From Sulfitobacter mediterraneus (lineage in GTDB: Bacteria > Pseudomonadota > Alphaproteobacteria > Rhodobacterales > Rhodobacteraceae): DNA of 64,000 bases. The DNA lies in assembly GCF_016801775.1 (NCBI RefSeq), contig NZ_CP069004.1:2356001-2420000 (forward strand), in the 5' to 3' direction. The translations under genes and the position numbers were made by a program. Below are positions 17,427 to 25,686 of the stretch, piece after piece. Below the pieces are notes generated by a model that saw only the letters and a list, made by a program, of their open reading frames with translations, ran no database searches and was not told the DNA's origin. Every line of letters begins with the position of its first letter. The first letter of the stretch is position 1.

Positions 17427-18263
17427 TCATAGCGGCATCGCCATTTCAAACTGTTGCACAAGCGGGCGAGCCTCACAGGCCCGCATGAACGCGGCAAAGC
17501 CCGCATCGCTCGCATCTGCATTGATCACCAGCAACTCCGCCACTTGGAGCCGCCGGCCCGCAGCCGTCAAGAGCGCCCGCCCAAGACCCCGGCGGCGCAG
17601 CGCGGGCCGCACGGCAAGTTGGGCAACGCTCGCCCGATCCTGATAAAGCGCCAGATACCCGGCAAGCTGATCCCCGTCCCAGGCCGCGAGGCACTGCAGA
17701 TTGTCGCCTGCCGCCTCAAGCGCGGGACTATCATTCTGCCAAGAGGGCCGCCATTGCCAAAAGGTCGGGGCCGTGGCGGAAATGTCTGACAAGGGGCAAA
17801 ACCTGATTTCGAATGCGGTCTCCGCGCTTGAGGAGGGCGCGGTCAGTGAATAACTGTTCAGATCGCGCTGGGTCTGCAGGCCAATGCCCTGATAAAGCGC
17901 AATTGCCGCTGGGTTGTTCTGCAAGACCTCCAGCTGAAACCTACAAACGCCACGCGCCTTCAGGACGTCGAACGAACGGGCCGCCATCGCCCGTGCCAAG
18001 CCCTGCTTACGAAAGGGCGGGCGGGTGCCGCTGCTCGCCAGATAGGCCGCTTGCCCCCTGATGGCAGTGAGCCAAAGCGCGGCGATTTCGTCTCCCTGTG
18101 TTGCGACAACCGCGCTGGTCAGATCAACGCCGCGTTGACGCAAGAAAGCCTCGAACCCCGGCAAATCCTGTTGCAGAGGAACCGGATAATCGGAAAAGGC
18201 GTCGTTCATTGCTGTCAGAAGCTGCGCGGCGGAAAAGCGATCCGCGGGTTGGAGATCAAACAT
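17427..18263 (-). CDS. Two-domain GNAT acetyltransferase
   Basis: 278 aa with two GNAT units. The first (residues ~1-130) shows SGTRPPFRKQGLARAMAARSFDVLKARG; the second (~150-270) shows LAVRPALRRRGLGRALLTAAGRRL. Both carry the acetyl-CoA loop Q/R-x-x-G-x-G/A. Substrate unknown. Its start codon overlaps the stop of the upstream metalloprotease gene by one base (TGATG), so the two are translationally coupled. Confidence 0.85.
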   Translation of the reverse strand: MFDLQPADRFSAAQLLTAMNDAFSDYPVPLQQDLPGFEAFLRQRGVDLTSAVVATQGDEIAALWLTAIRGQAAYLASSGTRPPFRKQGLARAMAARSFDVLKARGVCRFQLEVLQNNPAAIALYQGIGLQTQRDLNSYSLTAPSSSAETAFEIRFCPLSDISATAPTFWQWRPSWQNDSPALEAAGDNLQCLAAWDGDQLAGYLALYQDRASVAQLAVRPALRRRGLGRALLTAAGRRLQVAELLVINADASDAGFAAFMRACEARPLVQQFEMAMPL

Positions 18264-18964
18264 CAGCGGTCCTCCCCAAACCGATAACGATGTAAATCAC
18301 TGCCGTGTTGGCGCAACCACCTGCGCGGCGCTTTGTAGTCACCGTAAATCCGTTCAACTCCGGCCCAGAAGGCGGCGGAATGGTTCATCTCGGCCAGATG
18401 CGCGACCTCATGTGCGGCGACATAATCCAGCACTTCGGGCGGTGCCATAATCAACCGCCAGGAAAACATCAACGCACCGTCACTTGTACAGCTGCCCCAA
18501 CGGGACCGGGTGTCGCGCATCGTGATCCGGCCATAGCTTTTGCCAAGCAATGCGGCATAGTCATCGCAAGCACCCGCCAGGCGATCACGCGCCACTTCCT
18601 TGAGATAAGCACCAAGCCGCACGGCCACCCGATCCGGGGCCCCGGGCACGGCGATACTGTCCTGCCCGATCTGCACGCCGCGCCCCTGCCCCGGCACGAT
18701 TCGCAACATCTGCCCGCCCACTGGCAGCGCCGCGCCCAGTGCAACCGGCACGTCCTCGCCGCGTGCCTCAAGATGTTTGCGAATCCATGGCTCCTTGCTG
18801 CGGGCAAAGGCCATCGCCTCGGCTTCTGCCAGCTTGGCGGGCATGGTCAATGTCACTCGTCCGTCCAACTGGGAAATCCGCAAAGAGATCCGTTTTGCCC
18901 GCGCAGAACGCCGCATCAGCAGCACAATTGGCGGATCGCCGGGCAGAATTGGGTCGGTCATCAA
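18263..18964 (-). CDS. YgjP/DUF45-type zinc metallopeptidase
   Basis: 233 aa of the M48-related YgjP family. The zinc motif is AAHEVAHLAEMNHSAAFW (HExxH plus downstream His). It is preceded by the characteristic RSRWGSCTSDGALMFSWRLIMAP stretch, named here by its RSRWGSC core. Members are cytoplasmic, and their substrates are poorly known. First gene of a two-gene unit with the GNAT gene. Start ATG at 18962-18964. Confidence 0.88.
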   Translation of the reverse strand: MMTDPILPGDPPIVLLMRRSARAKRISLRISQLDGRVTLTMPAKLAEAEAMAFARSKEPWIRKHLEARGEDVPVALGAALPVGGQMLRIVPGQGRGVQIGQDSIAVPGAPDRVAVRLGAYLKEVARDRLAGACDDYAALLGKSYGRITMRDTRSRWGSCTSDGALMFSWRLIMAPPEVLDYVAAHEVAHLAEMNHSAAFWAGVERIYGDYKAPRRWLRQHGSDLHRYRFGEDR

Positions 18965-19072
18965 CAGGGTCCAATTGGCAACAGTCGGCTAAAGCCTTTG
19001 ACAGTGCCACCCTCATATGGCACTTGGCCGGAATCATCTATACGCAACCGAAAATTCGAAGAGGGGTGTTCC

Positions 19073-19399
19073 ATGCCCAAAGAAGAATGGGGAACGAAGC
19101 GCCTGTGCCCCACAACGGGCAAGCGCTTCTATGACCTGAACAAGAGCCCGATCGTTAGCCCCTACACCGGCGAAGTACTGGAAGTAGACGCATCCAAATC
19201 CCGGATGATTGCGGCCGACGCCGAAGATGCCGTCACAGCCAAGGCCAAGGAAGCCGAAGTCGACGAGGATGTAATCCTCGATGACGACGACGTCGATGTA
19301 GATCTGGATGACGATATTCTGGACGACGATGACGACGATAGCGACACTGTTCCGCTGGACGATATTGCGGACGTGGCATCGGACGACGACGATTCCTAA
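19073..19399 (+). CDS. TIGR02300 (FYDLN acid domain) family protein
   Basis: 108 aa. The conserved N-terminus contains WGTKRLCPTTGKRFYDLNKSP, cited by its core RFYDLN, and a second block PYTGEVLEV. The last ~45 residues are an extremely acidic tail made almost only of Asp, with Val, Leu and Ile. GAGGGG precedes the ATG at 19073. The family is alphaproteobacterial and of unknown function; CPTTGKRFYDLN resembles half of a zinc-ribbon. The longer open frame upstream is not supported. Confidence 0.88.
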   Translation: MPKEEWGTKRLCPTTGKRFYDLNKSPIVSPYTGEVLEVDASKSRMIAADAEDAVTAKAKEAEVDEDVILDDDDVDVDLDDDILDDDDDDSDTVPLDDIADVASDDDDS

Positions 19400-19489
19400 A
19401 ATTCGGGGGCGGGAGGTGGATTTTCCACTTGATCCCGCCTTCGCTTGCGCCTAGACACCGGCGCATCCACTAAGGTCACAGACCTGAAT

Positions 19490-19565
19490 GGGGCATTAGC
19501 TCAGCTGGGAGAGCGCCTGCATGGCATGCAGGAGGTCAGCGGTTCGATCCCGCTATGCTCCACCA
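19490..19565 (+). tRNA. tRNA-Ala (anticodon GGC)
   Basis: 76-nt cloverleaf with encoded CCA. The acceptor stem GGGGCAT pairs with ATGCTCC and includes the G3-U70 wobble that defines alanine identity. Anticodon stem CCTGC/GCAGG encloses loop ATGGCAT with GGC at 19523-19525. The T-arm contains GGTTCGATCC. Discriminator base A at 19562. Confidence 0.97.
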
Positions 19566-19645
19566 AACCCTTCCTTTCCAGCACCTTGATACTTATCGCA
19601 CCTCAGAAGGGCTGACTGTCGCCCGTATTCCATTCCGATTTGCTA

Positions 19646-19676
19646 TTGTTGCGCACCAAATGTTCACGTATTGTTC
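19646..19676 (+). promoter_or_regulatory. Sigma70-like promoter overlapped by a LexA (SOS) box
   Basis: A perfect alphaproteobacterial LexA motif GTTC-ACGTATT-GTTC spans 19662-19676. It overlaps a promoter with -35 TTGTTG (19646-19651), 17-bp spacer and -10 TATTGT (19669-19674). The box closely resembles that of imuA in this window (GTTC-ACTATTT-GTTC). It lies 34 bp before the GFA-family start codon, so damage-inducible expression of that gene is predicted. Confidence 0.7.
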
Positions 19677-19710
19677 TCAAACTGCAGTCGTTGAAAAAGG
19701 GTTTGGGCGC

Positions 19711-20097
19711 ATGCTGAAGGGAAGTTGTTATTGCGGGGCCATCGAGTTTGCTTTGGACGCGCCGCCGACGACGATGGGCACCTGCCATTGTTCGCGCTGC
19801 CGCAAGGCCGGGGCCAGTGCGATTGTCTTTGTGAAAAAGAACGATTTGCGTTGGATCAAAGGCAAAGACAACGTGCAGGCCTTTGTCCCTGAGGCGCCTT
19901 ACAAATACCCCAGATGCTTTTGCAAAACCTGTGGCACCTCTCTCGGCGAAATTCTGTCAGAGGAGGACAGCTTTCCCATCTCGGCCAATGCCTTTGACGA
20001 TGAATTGCCGATCAAGAACGGCTTTCATGAACATGTGAACGAGAAGCCGTCTTGGTATGAAATTTGCGACCCCTCGGAACCGCCGGCAAAGGGCTAA
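19711..20097 (+). CDS. GFA (glutathione-dependent formaldehyde-activating enzyme-like) family protein
   Basis: 128 aa from the ATG at 19711 (MLKGSCYCGAIEF), the conserved start; the open frame continues upstream into the tRNA but without similarity. Zinc-binding cysteines of the CENP-V/GFA fold are all present: CYCG, CHCSRCRKAG and CFCKTCGT. GFA-domain proteins bind zinc, and some react with glutathione adducts; most have no proven reaction. A LexA-type box over the promoter suggests membership of the SOS regulon, perhaps for detoxifying a genotoxic aldehyde; that is inference. Confidence 0.88.
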   Translation: MLKGSCYCGAIEFALDAPPTTMGTCHCSRCRKAGASAIVFVKKNDLRWIKGKDNVQAFVPEAPYKYPRCFCKTCGTSLGEILSEEDSFPISANAFDDELPIKNGFHEHVNEKPSWYEICDPSEPPAKG

Positions 20098-20109
20098 GCC
20101 TCTGCCAGA

Positions 20110-20445
20110 TCATGTCTTGGCAAGCTGACTGACATCCTCAAGACAGCTTGCAACCTTCCCTTGGATCAATTGGTAAAAAACCCAGTTCTTGATCCGTTTG
20201 CTGCGCACAAAGCCGGCATCCTGCAAAATCTTCATATGATTGGTCACAGTCGGCTGTTTCAGGCCAATCTTCTCGGTGATGAAACCGACACAAACGCCGT
20301 CCTGCACCAAATCGCCATCCACTTGCGGCGGAAAGAACCGCTCCGGATCAGCCAACCAATGCAGGATCAGCAATCGGTTCTCGTTCGCCAAAGCCTTCAG
20401 TGGGCCAGCGATTGACACAATTTCGGCAAGCGTATAGTCATTCAT
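20110..20445 (-). CDS. ArsR family transcriptional regulator
   Basis: 111-aa winged-helix repressor: KALANENRLLILHWL, GFITEKIGLKQPTVTNHMKIL (recognition helix region) and DAGFVRSKRIKNWVFYQL. There are few cysteines, so it may not be a metal sensor. It is divergent from the PhzF gene with only 31 bp between start codons, and a 12-bp palindrome overlaps its own start codon. It probably controls the PhzF/OCD-like operon. Confidence 0.9.
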   Translation of the reverse strand: MNDYTLAEIVSIAGPLKALANENRLLILHWLADPERFFPPQVDGDLVQDGVCVGFITEKIGLKQPTVTNHMKILQDAGFVRSKRIKNWVFYQLIQGKVASCLEDVSQLAKT

Positions 20446-20455
20446 CTATATAGAT
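20444..20455. promoter_or_regulatory. ATCTATATAGAT palindrome, putative ArsR operator
   Basis: 12-bp perfect palindrome between the divergent arsR-like and phzF-like genes, overlapping the arsR start codon. AT-rich palindromes of this type are standard ArsR-family sites. Confidence 0.6.
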
Positions 20456-20476
20456 TCTCCACTATGCAGGTATGCT

Positions 20477-21352
20477 ATGCCACGGACGCAGGATGACTAC
20501 AACTTTGTGCATTGCGACGTCTTTGCCAGCCAACCCTATGCAGGCAACAGCCTTGCGGTTTTTACCGATTGCGCCGGGCTCAGCGCCCAGCAGATGCTGC
20601 GCATGACACAGGAAATGCGCCATTTCGAATCCATATTTCTCAGTCAGGATCAAGATCGCATCACGGCACGCGTCTTTGATCTGTTGGAAGAACTGCCGTT
20701 CGCCGGACATCCGTTGATTGGCGCGGCCTGCACATTGCATCGCGCCTCGGGCGACACTGCACCGCAAACATGGGCCATTACGCTAAACGGTGGTCGAATG
20801 GTTACGATCCGCACCGCGTTGGAGAATGGCATATACACCGGCACCCTCGATCAAGGTGCCCCGGATTTCATCGCCGTTCTGCCCATGGGCGCAAAGCCCG
20901 GCTTTGCGGATGCGTTTCATCTCGCCGAGACGCAGATGGCCGATCTGCCATTGGAGGTGATCTCGACAGGGCTGAAGTATCTGGTGATCCCGGTAAGCGG
21001 CGGCTTGGATCAGGCGCGGATCACCGTGGATGATCTTGATCAGCAATTGGCCGCAGTTGGCGCAGAATTTGCCTATCTCTTCGACGTGGACACCTTTGAA
21101 GGGCGGCATTGGAACAACGATGGTGTGATCGAGGACGTCGCCACAGGAAGCGCGGCGGGAGTGGTCGGGGCTTATGCATTAAAACACGGGCTGATCAATG
21201 CGGGCGACCCCGTCACTCTCAGGCAAGGGCACTTCATGGGCCGCCCGAGCCAGTTACAGGTGACGGCCTATGGCACCCCTGATAGCATCACAAATATCTC
21301 CGTTGCAGGGCATGTTGCCTTTGTGGGTGAAGGAAAGGTCTGCGCTCCATGA
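20477..21352 (+). CDS. PhzF family isomerase/epimerase-like protein
   Basis: 291 aa with the diaminopimelate-epimerase-like fold. Family landmarks: FASQPYAGNSLAVF near residues 14-27, MRHFESIFLS containing the catalytic Glu, ELPFAGHPLIGAA, and VATGSAAGVVGAYAL with RQGHFMGRPS near the end. PhzF itself isomerises a phenazine precursor; no phenazine genes are present, so the substrate is unknown. Its stop overlaps the next start by 4 bp, indicating coupling with the OCD-like gene. Control by the divergent ArsR protein is likely. Confidence 0.88.
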   Translation: MPRTQDDYNFVHCDVFASQPYAGNSLAVFTDCAGLSAQQMLRMTQEMRHFESIFLSQDQDRITARVFDLLEELPFAGHPLIGAACTLHRASGDTAPQTWAITLNGGRMVTIRTALENGIYTGTLDQGAPDFIAVLPMGAKPGFADAFHLAETQMADLPLEVISTGLKYLVIPVSGGLDQARITVDDLDQQLAAVGAEFAYLFDVDTFEGRHWNNDGVIEDVATGSAAGVVGAYALKHGLINAGDPVTLRQGHFMGRPSQLQVTAYGTPDSITNISVAGHVAFVGEGKVCAP

Positions 21353-22326
21353 TCCCCATGTTCCAACCAGATGATATCGCCCCGCATCTGGACATCGCTG
21401 CCCTTCTGCCCGCCGCAAAAGACGCCTTTCGCGCCATTTCAGATGGCAGTGCACAGGCGCCCGTCTATGTGTTGCATCCCAATGACATGGCAGACATTCA
21501 CGTCAAATCCGCCTGCCTGCCCGATTGCCCGATCTTTACGGTGAAAATGGCGGGTTGGTCACAGGTGCTGATCGATCGCGGGGAACCGGCCTCCAGCGGA
21601 TTGATCGTGGTGTTTGACAGCATCACCTGCAAACCGATTGCGATCCTGCAGGACAATCACCTGATTTCGGACTATCGCACTGCCGCAGCTGGCGCAGTTG
21701 TCGCCGAATTGTTGGTCCCGGTCGATGCCGCCAATGCATTGGTTGTCGGCACTGGAATGCAGGCGCGTTTGCAGGTTGAAGCATTGCTGTTATCGCGCCG
21801 CGTGCCGCAAATTGCCGTCTGGGGGCGCGATCCACAAAAGTCCGAGCAACTGCGCGATGATCTGGCCAAGACCCACTCTGAAACAGAATTCTCACTCGTA
21901 GGCGATCTTGCAGAGGCCGTGCCGCTTGCCGATGTCATCCTCACCGCCACCGCCGCCAAAGATCCGGTGATCGACGCAAATTGGCTTCGGCCCGGCCAAC
22001 ACATCACCTCCGTCGGCTCTGATGATGCAACAAAATGCGAGATCGATCCGCAGGTGATGGCAAAGGCGGCTATCTTTGTAGATGCCTGCACCTCGGGGGA
22101 ATCGTTTGGATCACCCCATCGGGCGATCGCGCAAGGGATTATCACGGCAGATGACCTGACCGAGATTGGCACCTGTTTGACCCATGGTACAGTGCGCGAC
22201 CCCAAGGGCATCACCCTCGCGTGCCTGAGCGGTCTGGGCATTCAGGATCTCACCGCCGTGCGCCACCTTTGGCAAAAGATCCAAGCCGCCGCGCAACTGG
22301 ACCTCACCGGCAAAGCCGTTACATAG
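21349..22326 (+). CDS. Ornithine cyclodeaminase/mu-crystallin family protein
   Basis: 325 aa. The N-terminal half holds the substrate domain (HVKSACLPDCPIFTVKMAG, with the conserved Lys). A Rossmann NAD domain follows (ALVVGTGMQARLQVEALL, then VWGRDPQKSEQL). Family activities include ornithine cyclodeaminase, alanine dehydrogenase and imine/ketimine reductase. Coupling to a PhzF-type gene suggests both act on one amino-acid-like compound. I cannot choose among the options. Confidence 0.87.
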   Translation: MIPMFQPDDIAPHLDIAALLPAAKDAFRAISDGSAQAPVYVLHPNDMADIHVKSACLPDCPIFTVKMAGWSQVLIDRGEPASSGLIVVFDSITCKPIAILQDNHLISDYRTAAAGAVVAELLVPVDAANALVVGTGMQARLQVEALLLSRRVPQIAVWGRDPQKSEQLRDDLAKTHSETEFSLVGDLAEAVPLADVILTATAAKDPVIDANWLRPGQHITSVGSDDATKCEIDPQVMAKAAIFVDACTSGESFGSPHRAIAQGIITADDLTEIGTCLTHGTVRDPKGITLACLSGLGIQDLTAVRHLWQKIQAAAQLDLTGKAVT

Positions 22327-22351
22327 GGAAGGTTCCGATCCGAGGCACCTG

Positions 22352-23404
22352 ATGATCCCCTGCACCCTTTCCACTTATAGCGACCTGACAGATCTGGCTG
22401 TGGATACGATCATTGATGTCCGCGCGCCTTCTGAATTTGCCGAAGACCACCTGCCCGGCGCGATCAACCTGCCGGTGCTCGATGATGCCGAGCGGGCCAA
22501 GGTTGGCACGATATACAAACAAGACAGCCCCTTCAGTGCCCGCAAAATAGGCGGCGCACTTGTGGCGCAAAACACCGCTGCGCATTTGCAAGGGCCGCTG
22601 GCCGGCAAAGGTGGCGATTGGCAACCACTGGTCTATTGTTGGCGCGGTGGCCAAAGGTCCGGTGCATTTACCACCATCCTTGATCAGGTGGGCTGGCGGG
22701 TTCGGCTGCTCAGCGGCGGCTATCGCAGTTACCGCAGTCTGGTCAGCAAGATGCTTTATGATGGTCCGCTGCCGCACCAGTTGATCTTGGTATCGGGAGG
22801 CACCGGCACCGCCAAAACCCGCCTGCTCCAACATCTTGAAACCGCCGGAGGCCAGATACTGGACCTCGAAGCGCTGGCCGGTCACCGTGGCTCGATCTTT
22901 GGGGCAACCGCAAGCGAACAACCCAAACAAAAAATGTTCGAATCCCGTTTGGCCGCGGCTTGCGCACAGCTTGATCCAAACAAGGTGACTTGGGTCGAGG
23001 CCGAAAGCAGTAAAATCGGCGACCGAGTCGTGCCGCCTGCGCTTTGGAGCCGTATGTGTACGGCTCCGAGGATTGAAATATCGGCCCCCTTGCCAGCCCG
23101 CGCCGATTTCCTGTGCCGTGCTTACGAGGATTTGACGGACGATCCGGCGCAATTCGGTGCACAGATTGAACAATTGCGGCCCTATCACCCCGTAGAGCTC
23201 ATAGGACAATGGCATGACCTTGCCAAAACCGGCGATTGGCAAACCCTCGCAACCGGCCTTGTGCGCGACCACTACGACCCGCGCTATGCGAAATCCGCCG
23301 CCCGCTCCGCCACGCCGGTCAGACGTCTGGAATTGCCTGACCTGTCAGAAACCACGTTGCAACAGGCAGCACAAACATTGCTCAGCGGCGCTGCTCCAGC
23401 GTGA
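22352..23404 (+). CDS. mnmH: tRNA 2-selenouridine synthase
   Basis: 350 aa, also known as SelU/YbbB. It converts 2-thiouridine at wobble position 34 to 2-selenouridine through a geranylated intermediate, using selenophosphate. The rhodanese domain (1-130) has the catalytic Cys in LVYCWRGGQRSG. The P-loop domain has SGGTGTAKTRLLQHL, then DLEALAGHRGS. It converges on the selD fusion gene with a 23-bp overlap of coding ends (23382-23404); the two form a selenouridine module. It lies 25 bp after the OCD-like gene and may be cotranscribed. Confidence 0.94.
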   Translation: MIPCTLSTYSDLTDLAVDTIIDVRAPSEFAEDHLPGAINLPVLDDAERAKVGTIYKQDSPFSARKIGGALVAQNTAAHLQGPLAGKGGDWQPLVYCWRGGQRSGAFTTILDQVGWRVRLLSGGYRSYRSLVSKMLYDGPLPHQLILVSGGTGTAKTRLLQHLETAGGQILDLEALAGHRGSIFGATASEQPKQKMFESRLAAACAQLDPNKVTWVEAESSKIGDRVVPPALWSRMCTAPRIEISAPLPARADFLCRAYEDLTDDPAQFGAQIEQLRPYHPVELIGQWHDLAKTGDWQTLATGLVRDHYDPRYAKSAARSATPVRRLELPDLSETTLQQAAQTLLSGAAPA

Positions 23405-25553
23405 TCGCGCCTTGGCCGGAAGATAGCCGGCCAATCACCGCCGCCGTAATGCCCTGCGCCTCCATCTGCGCCACGGCTTTGGCCGCGGCATCTGGCGGCA
23501 AAGCGGCCAACAATCCACCCGCCGTTTGCGGATCATAAAGCAGTGCATCATCCACCCCCGCAACCGGCGCATCACGGCGATTGGCCGGCATCAGGCTTGA
23601 CGCCATCCCCTTGTCCGACAAGGCCCGCGCACCACCATAGACCGGTATCTGATCCTGCCACAAAACCGCATCCATCATAGACCCGCGGCACATCGCCTGA
23701 ATATGTCCGGCAAGGCCAAACCCCGTTACATCGGTCATTGCATGGGCCTTGGCCAGCGCCGCCGCCGCGATATCCTGCGACTCTTGCATGACGTGCAAGG
23801 CAGCAGCGACATCGCGCCCATCCGCCTTGCCTTGCATATCCGCCGCAAAGATCACCCCCGTGCCAATGGGCCGGGTCAACACCAAAAGATCACCATTCTG
23901 CGCCCCGGAGACGGTAATCGGCATCTCGTCACGCAACCCCGTTACCGTGAACCCGACCGTCAATTCGGCCCCCATGGTGGTGTGCCCGCCCACCAGTTGC
24001 GCCCCTGCCGCGCCCATCACAGCCGAGGCCGCCTGAGTGATCTCTGCCAAGGTTCGTGCCTGCAAATCCGGTGTCATCTGCGGCAAGATCAGATGCGCCA
24101 GCGCCACCTGCGGCTTGGCACCCATTGCCCAGATATCTCCCAGCGCATGAACCGCCGCCACCTGTGTCATGCATACGGGGTCCGCAATCATTGCCCTCAG
24201 ATGATCCGTACTGATCACCTGAAAACCACCGCCAGGCTGGCCCAATACCGCCGCATCATCCCCTGCTCCGGTCAGAATTGCGCCGCTGACAGGCTTCAAC
24301 CGATCCAACGCAGTGCCCAAGACACCGCCACCCACCTTGGCCCCGCAACCACCACAAAGCGGCGCAGCTTCCAGCATCTCGGCAACACCTGCCGCCACAG
24401 GGCCGCGCGGCGGTGCCACCTTCATCACCGGCAGGTTGGTGAATTTTTCCATAAAGGCCCGATCAATCCGGTCCTTCCAGCGCCACAGCAGTGGGCCAGA
24501 CAGGCTCACCCCGAACTTCTCCGCCATCGCGGATTTGCCGCCAAGCGAGATCAACTTGAGATAATGCGCTTGCGGTTTGAACCTGCGGCGGCGCCCAACG
24601 CCCAGAGCCGCTCGTAAATTGTGATGCAGAACCGGGGCGGCACGCACGGCAAACACCCCGGCCTTTGGCCTTGGCGCGAAAGGCATATGTGCGCAATCCC
24701 CCACGGCAAACAAAGCGGGGTCACCCTCCACGCCCAATGTTTCATCAACCCGAATAAAGCCATCCTGAAGCGGCAGGTCAGTCTCGCCAACCCATTCATG
24801 CGCAAAGGCACCAGCAGCCCCGACACAAAACGCGGCGGCAACCGTGTCTTGCCCGGCAATCTCGACCCGCTGTGCCCCGATCCGGGTCACTTGCGCCCCG
24901 CACCGCACGGCCACGCCAAGCTGCTGCATCTGTGCCAACAGCCGCCGCCGCGCAGAGGCGCCCACACCGGAAATCTCGGCGGCGGCCTCGATCACAGTCA
25001 CATCCGGTACAACGCCTGCCTGCCGCAAGGCATGGGCCATCGCCAGCGCCAACTCGCACCCGGCCACGCCGCCGCCGATCACCGCAACCTCCGGCGCGGC
25101 ATCCCCTGCCTGCACCTGCGCCAGAAAATCACGCCAGCGGGCCGCATAAACATCCAGCGGCTTGGCCCCGACCCCGTGCTCGGCAAATCCCGGCAGATCC
25201 ATCTGCGCGGTGATCCCCACGTCGATGGAGGCCACGTCATAGGCCACCGGCATCCGCCCCTCCATCAAGACCTGCCACCCTGCCCGATCAATCCCGCAGG
25301 CCTTGTCCAGAATAAGCCGCGCACCGGCATGGCGGCACAATCGCACCAAATCAATCTCCAGCGTGTCCCGCGCATAATGTCCCGCCACATGCCCCGGCAA
25401 CATCCCCGTATAGGGTGCCGTCGGCCCCGGATTGATCACCGTCAACCGCACCCCCGGCAGGGGCTTCATCCCCCAGGACCGCAACACCAGCGCATGGGCA
25501 TGCCCGCCCCCGACCAACACCAGATCCCGCGTCAAAGGCACGTTGCCCAACAT
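23382..25553 (-). CDS. selD: FAD oxidoreductase-selenide,water dikinase fusion
   Basis: 723 aa in two parts. Residues 1-~380 are a pyridine nucleotide-disulfide/NDH-2-like flavoprotein: DLVLVGGGHAHALVL (FAD loop), VAVIGGGVAGCELALAMA (second dinucleotide loop) and FAVGDCAHMPF. Residues ~400-723 are SelD: LCGGCGAKVGGG retains the catalytic Cys and Lys, followed by GDDAAVLG, STDHLRAM, LGDIWAMGAKP and GFGLAGHIQAM. SelD makes selenophosphate from selenide and ATP; the flavoprotein part may supply reduced selenium. Start codon is the ATG at 25553 with GGGAAG upstream, provided by a dispersed repeat copy. Confidence 0.93.
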   Translation of the reverse strand: MLGNVPLTRDLVLVGGGHAHALVLRSWGMKPLPGVRLTVINPGPTAPYTGMLPGHVAGHYARDTLEIDLVRLCRHAGARLILDKACGIDRAGWQVLMEGRMPVAYDVASIDVGITAQMDLPGFAEHGVGAKPLDVYAARWRDFLAQVQAGDAAPEVAVIGGGVAGCELALAMAHALRQAGVVPDVTVIEAAAEISGVGASARRRLLAQMQQLGVAVRCGAQVTRIGAQRVEIAGQDTVAAAFCVGAAGAFAHEWVGETDLPLQDGFIRVDETLGVEGDPALFAVGDCAHMPFAPRPKAGVFAVRAAPVLHHNLRAALGVGRRRRFKPQAHYLKLISLGGKSAMAEKFGVSLSGPLLWRWKDRIDRAFMEKFTNLPVMKVAPPRGPVAAGVAEMLEAAPLCGGCGAKVGGGVLGTALDRLKPVSGAILTGAGDDAAVLGQPGGGFQVISTDHLRAMIADPVCMTQVAAVHALGDIWAMGAKPQVALAHLILPQMTPDLQARTLAEITQAASAVMGAAGAQLVGGHTTMGAELTVGFTVTGLRDEMPITVSGAQNGDLLVLTRPIGTGVIFAADMQGKADGRDVAAALHVMQESQDIAAAALAKAHAMTDVTGFGLAGHIQAMCRGSMMDAVLWQDQIPVYGGARALSDKGMASSLMPANRRDAPVAGVDDALLYDPQTAGGLLAALPPDAAAKAVAQMEAQGITAAVIGRLSSGQGAITLEQRR

Positions 25554-25565
25554 CTTTGCCCACTT

Positions 25566-25614
25566 CCCTTTTTGGCCCCAAATACTTCAGGGAGTTTGAG
25601 GGACAGCGTCCCTC
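25566..25614 (-). repeat. Dispersed intergenic element, copy B
   Basis: Read on the minus strand: hairpin GAGGGAC-GCT-GTCCCTC (25598-25614), a C-run, then AAGTATTTGGGGCCAAAAAGGG. It ends 12 bp before the selD fusion start and so supplies its leader and probably its ribosome binding site. Confidence 0.7.
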
Positions 25615-25686
25615 ATCACCAAAATTAAATCACTTGCGGGCCCCGAAGGGGGCCGCGCCTGTCCTACCAGTGCCACATAGACACCG

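Noticed and set aside
19555..19710. N-terminal extension of the GFA gene back into the tRNA
   Set aside because: The extension overlaps the tRNA and the promoter/LexA box and lacks family similarity; the conserved start is at 19711.
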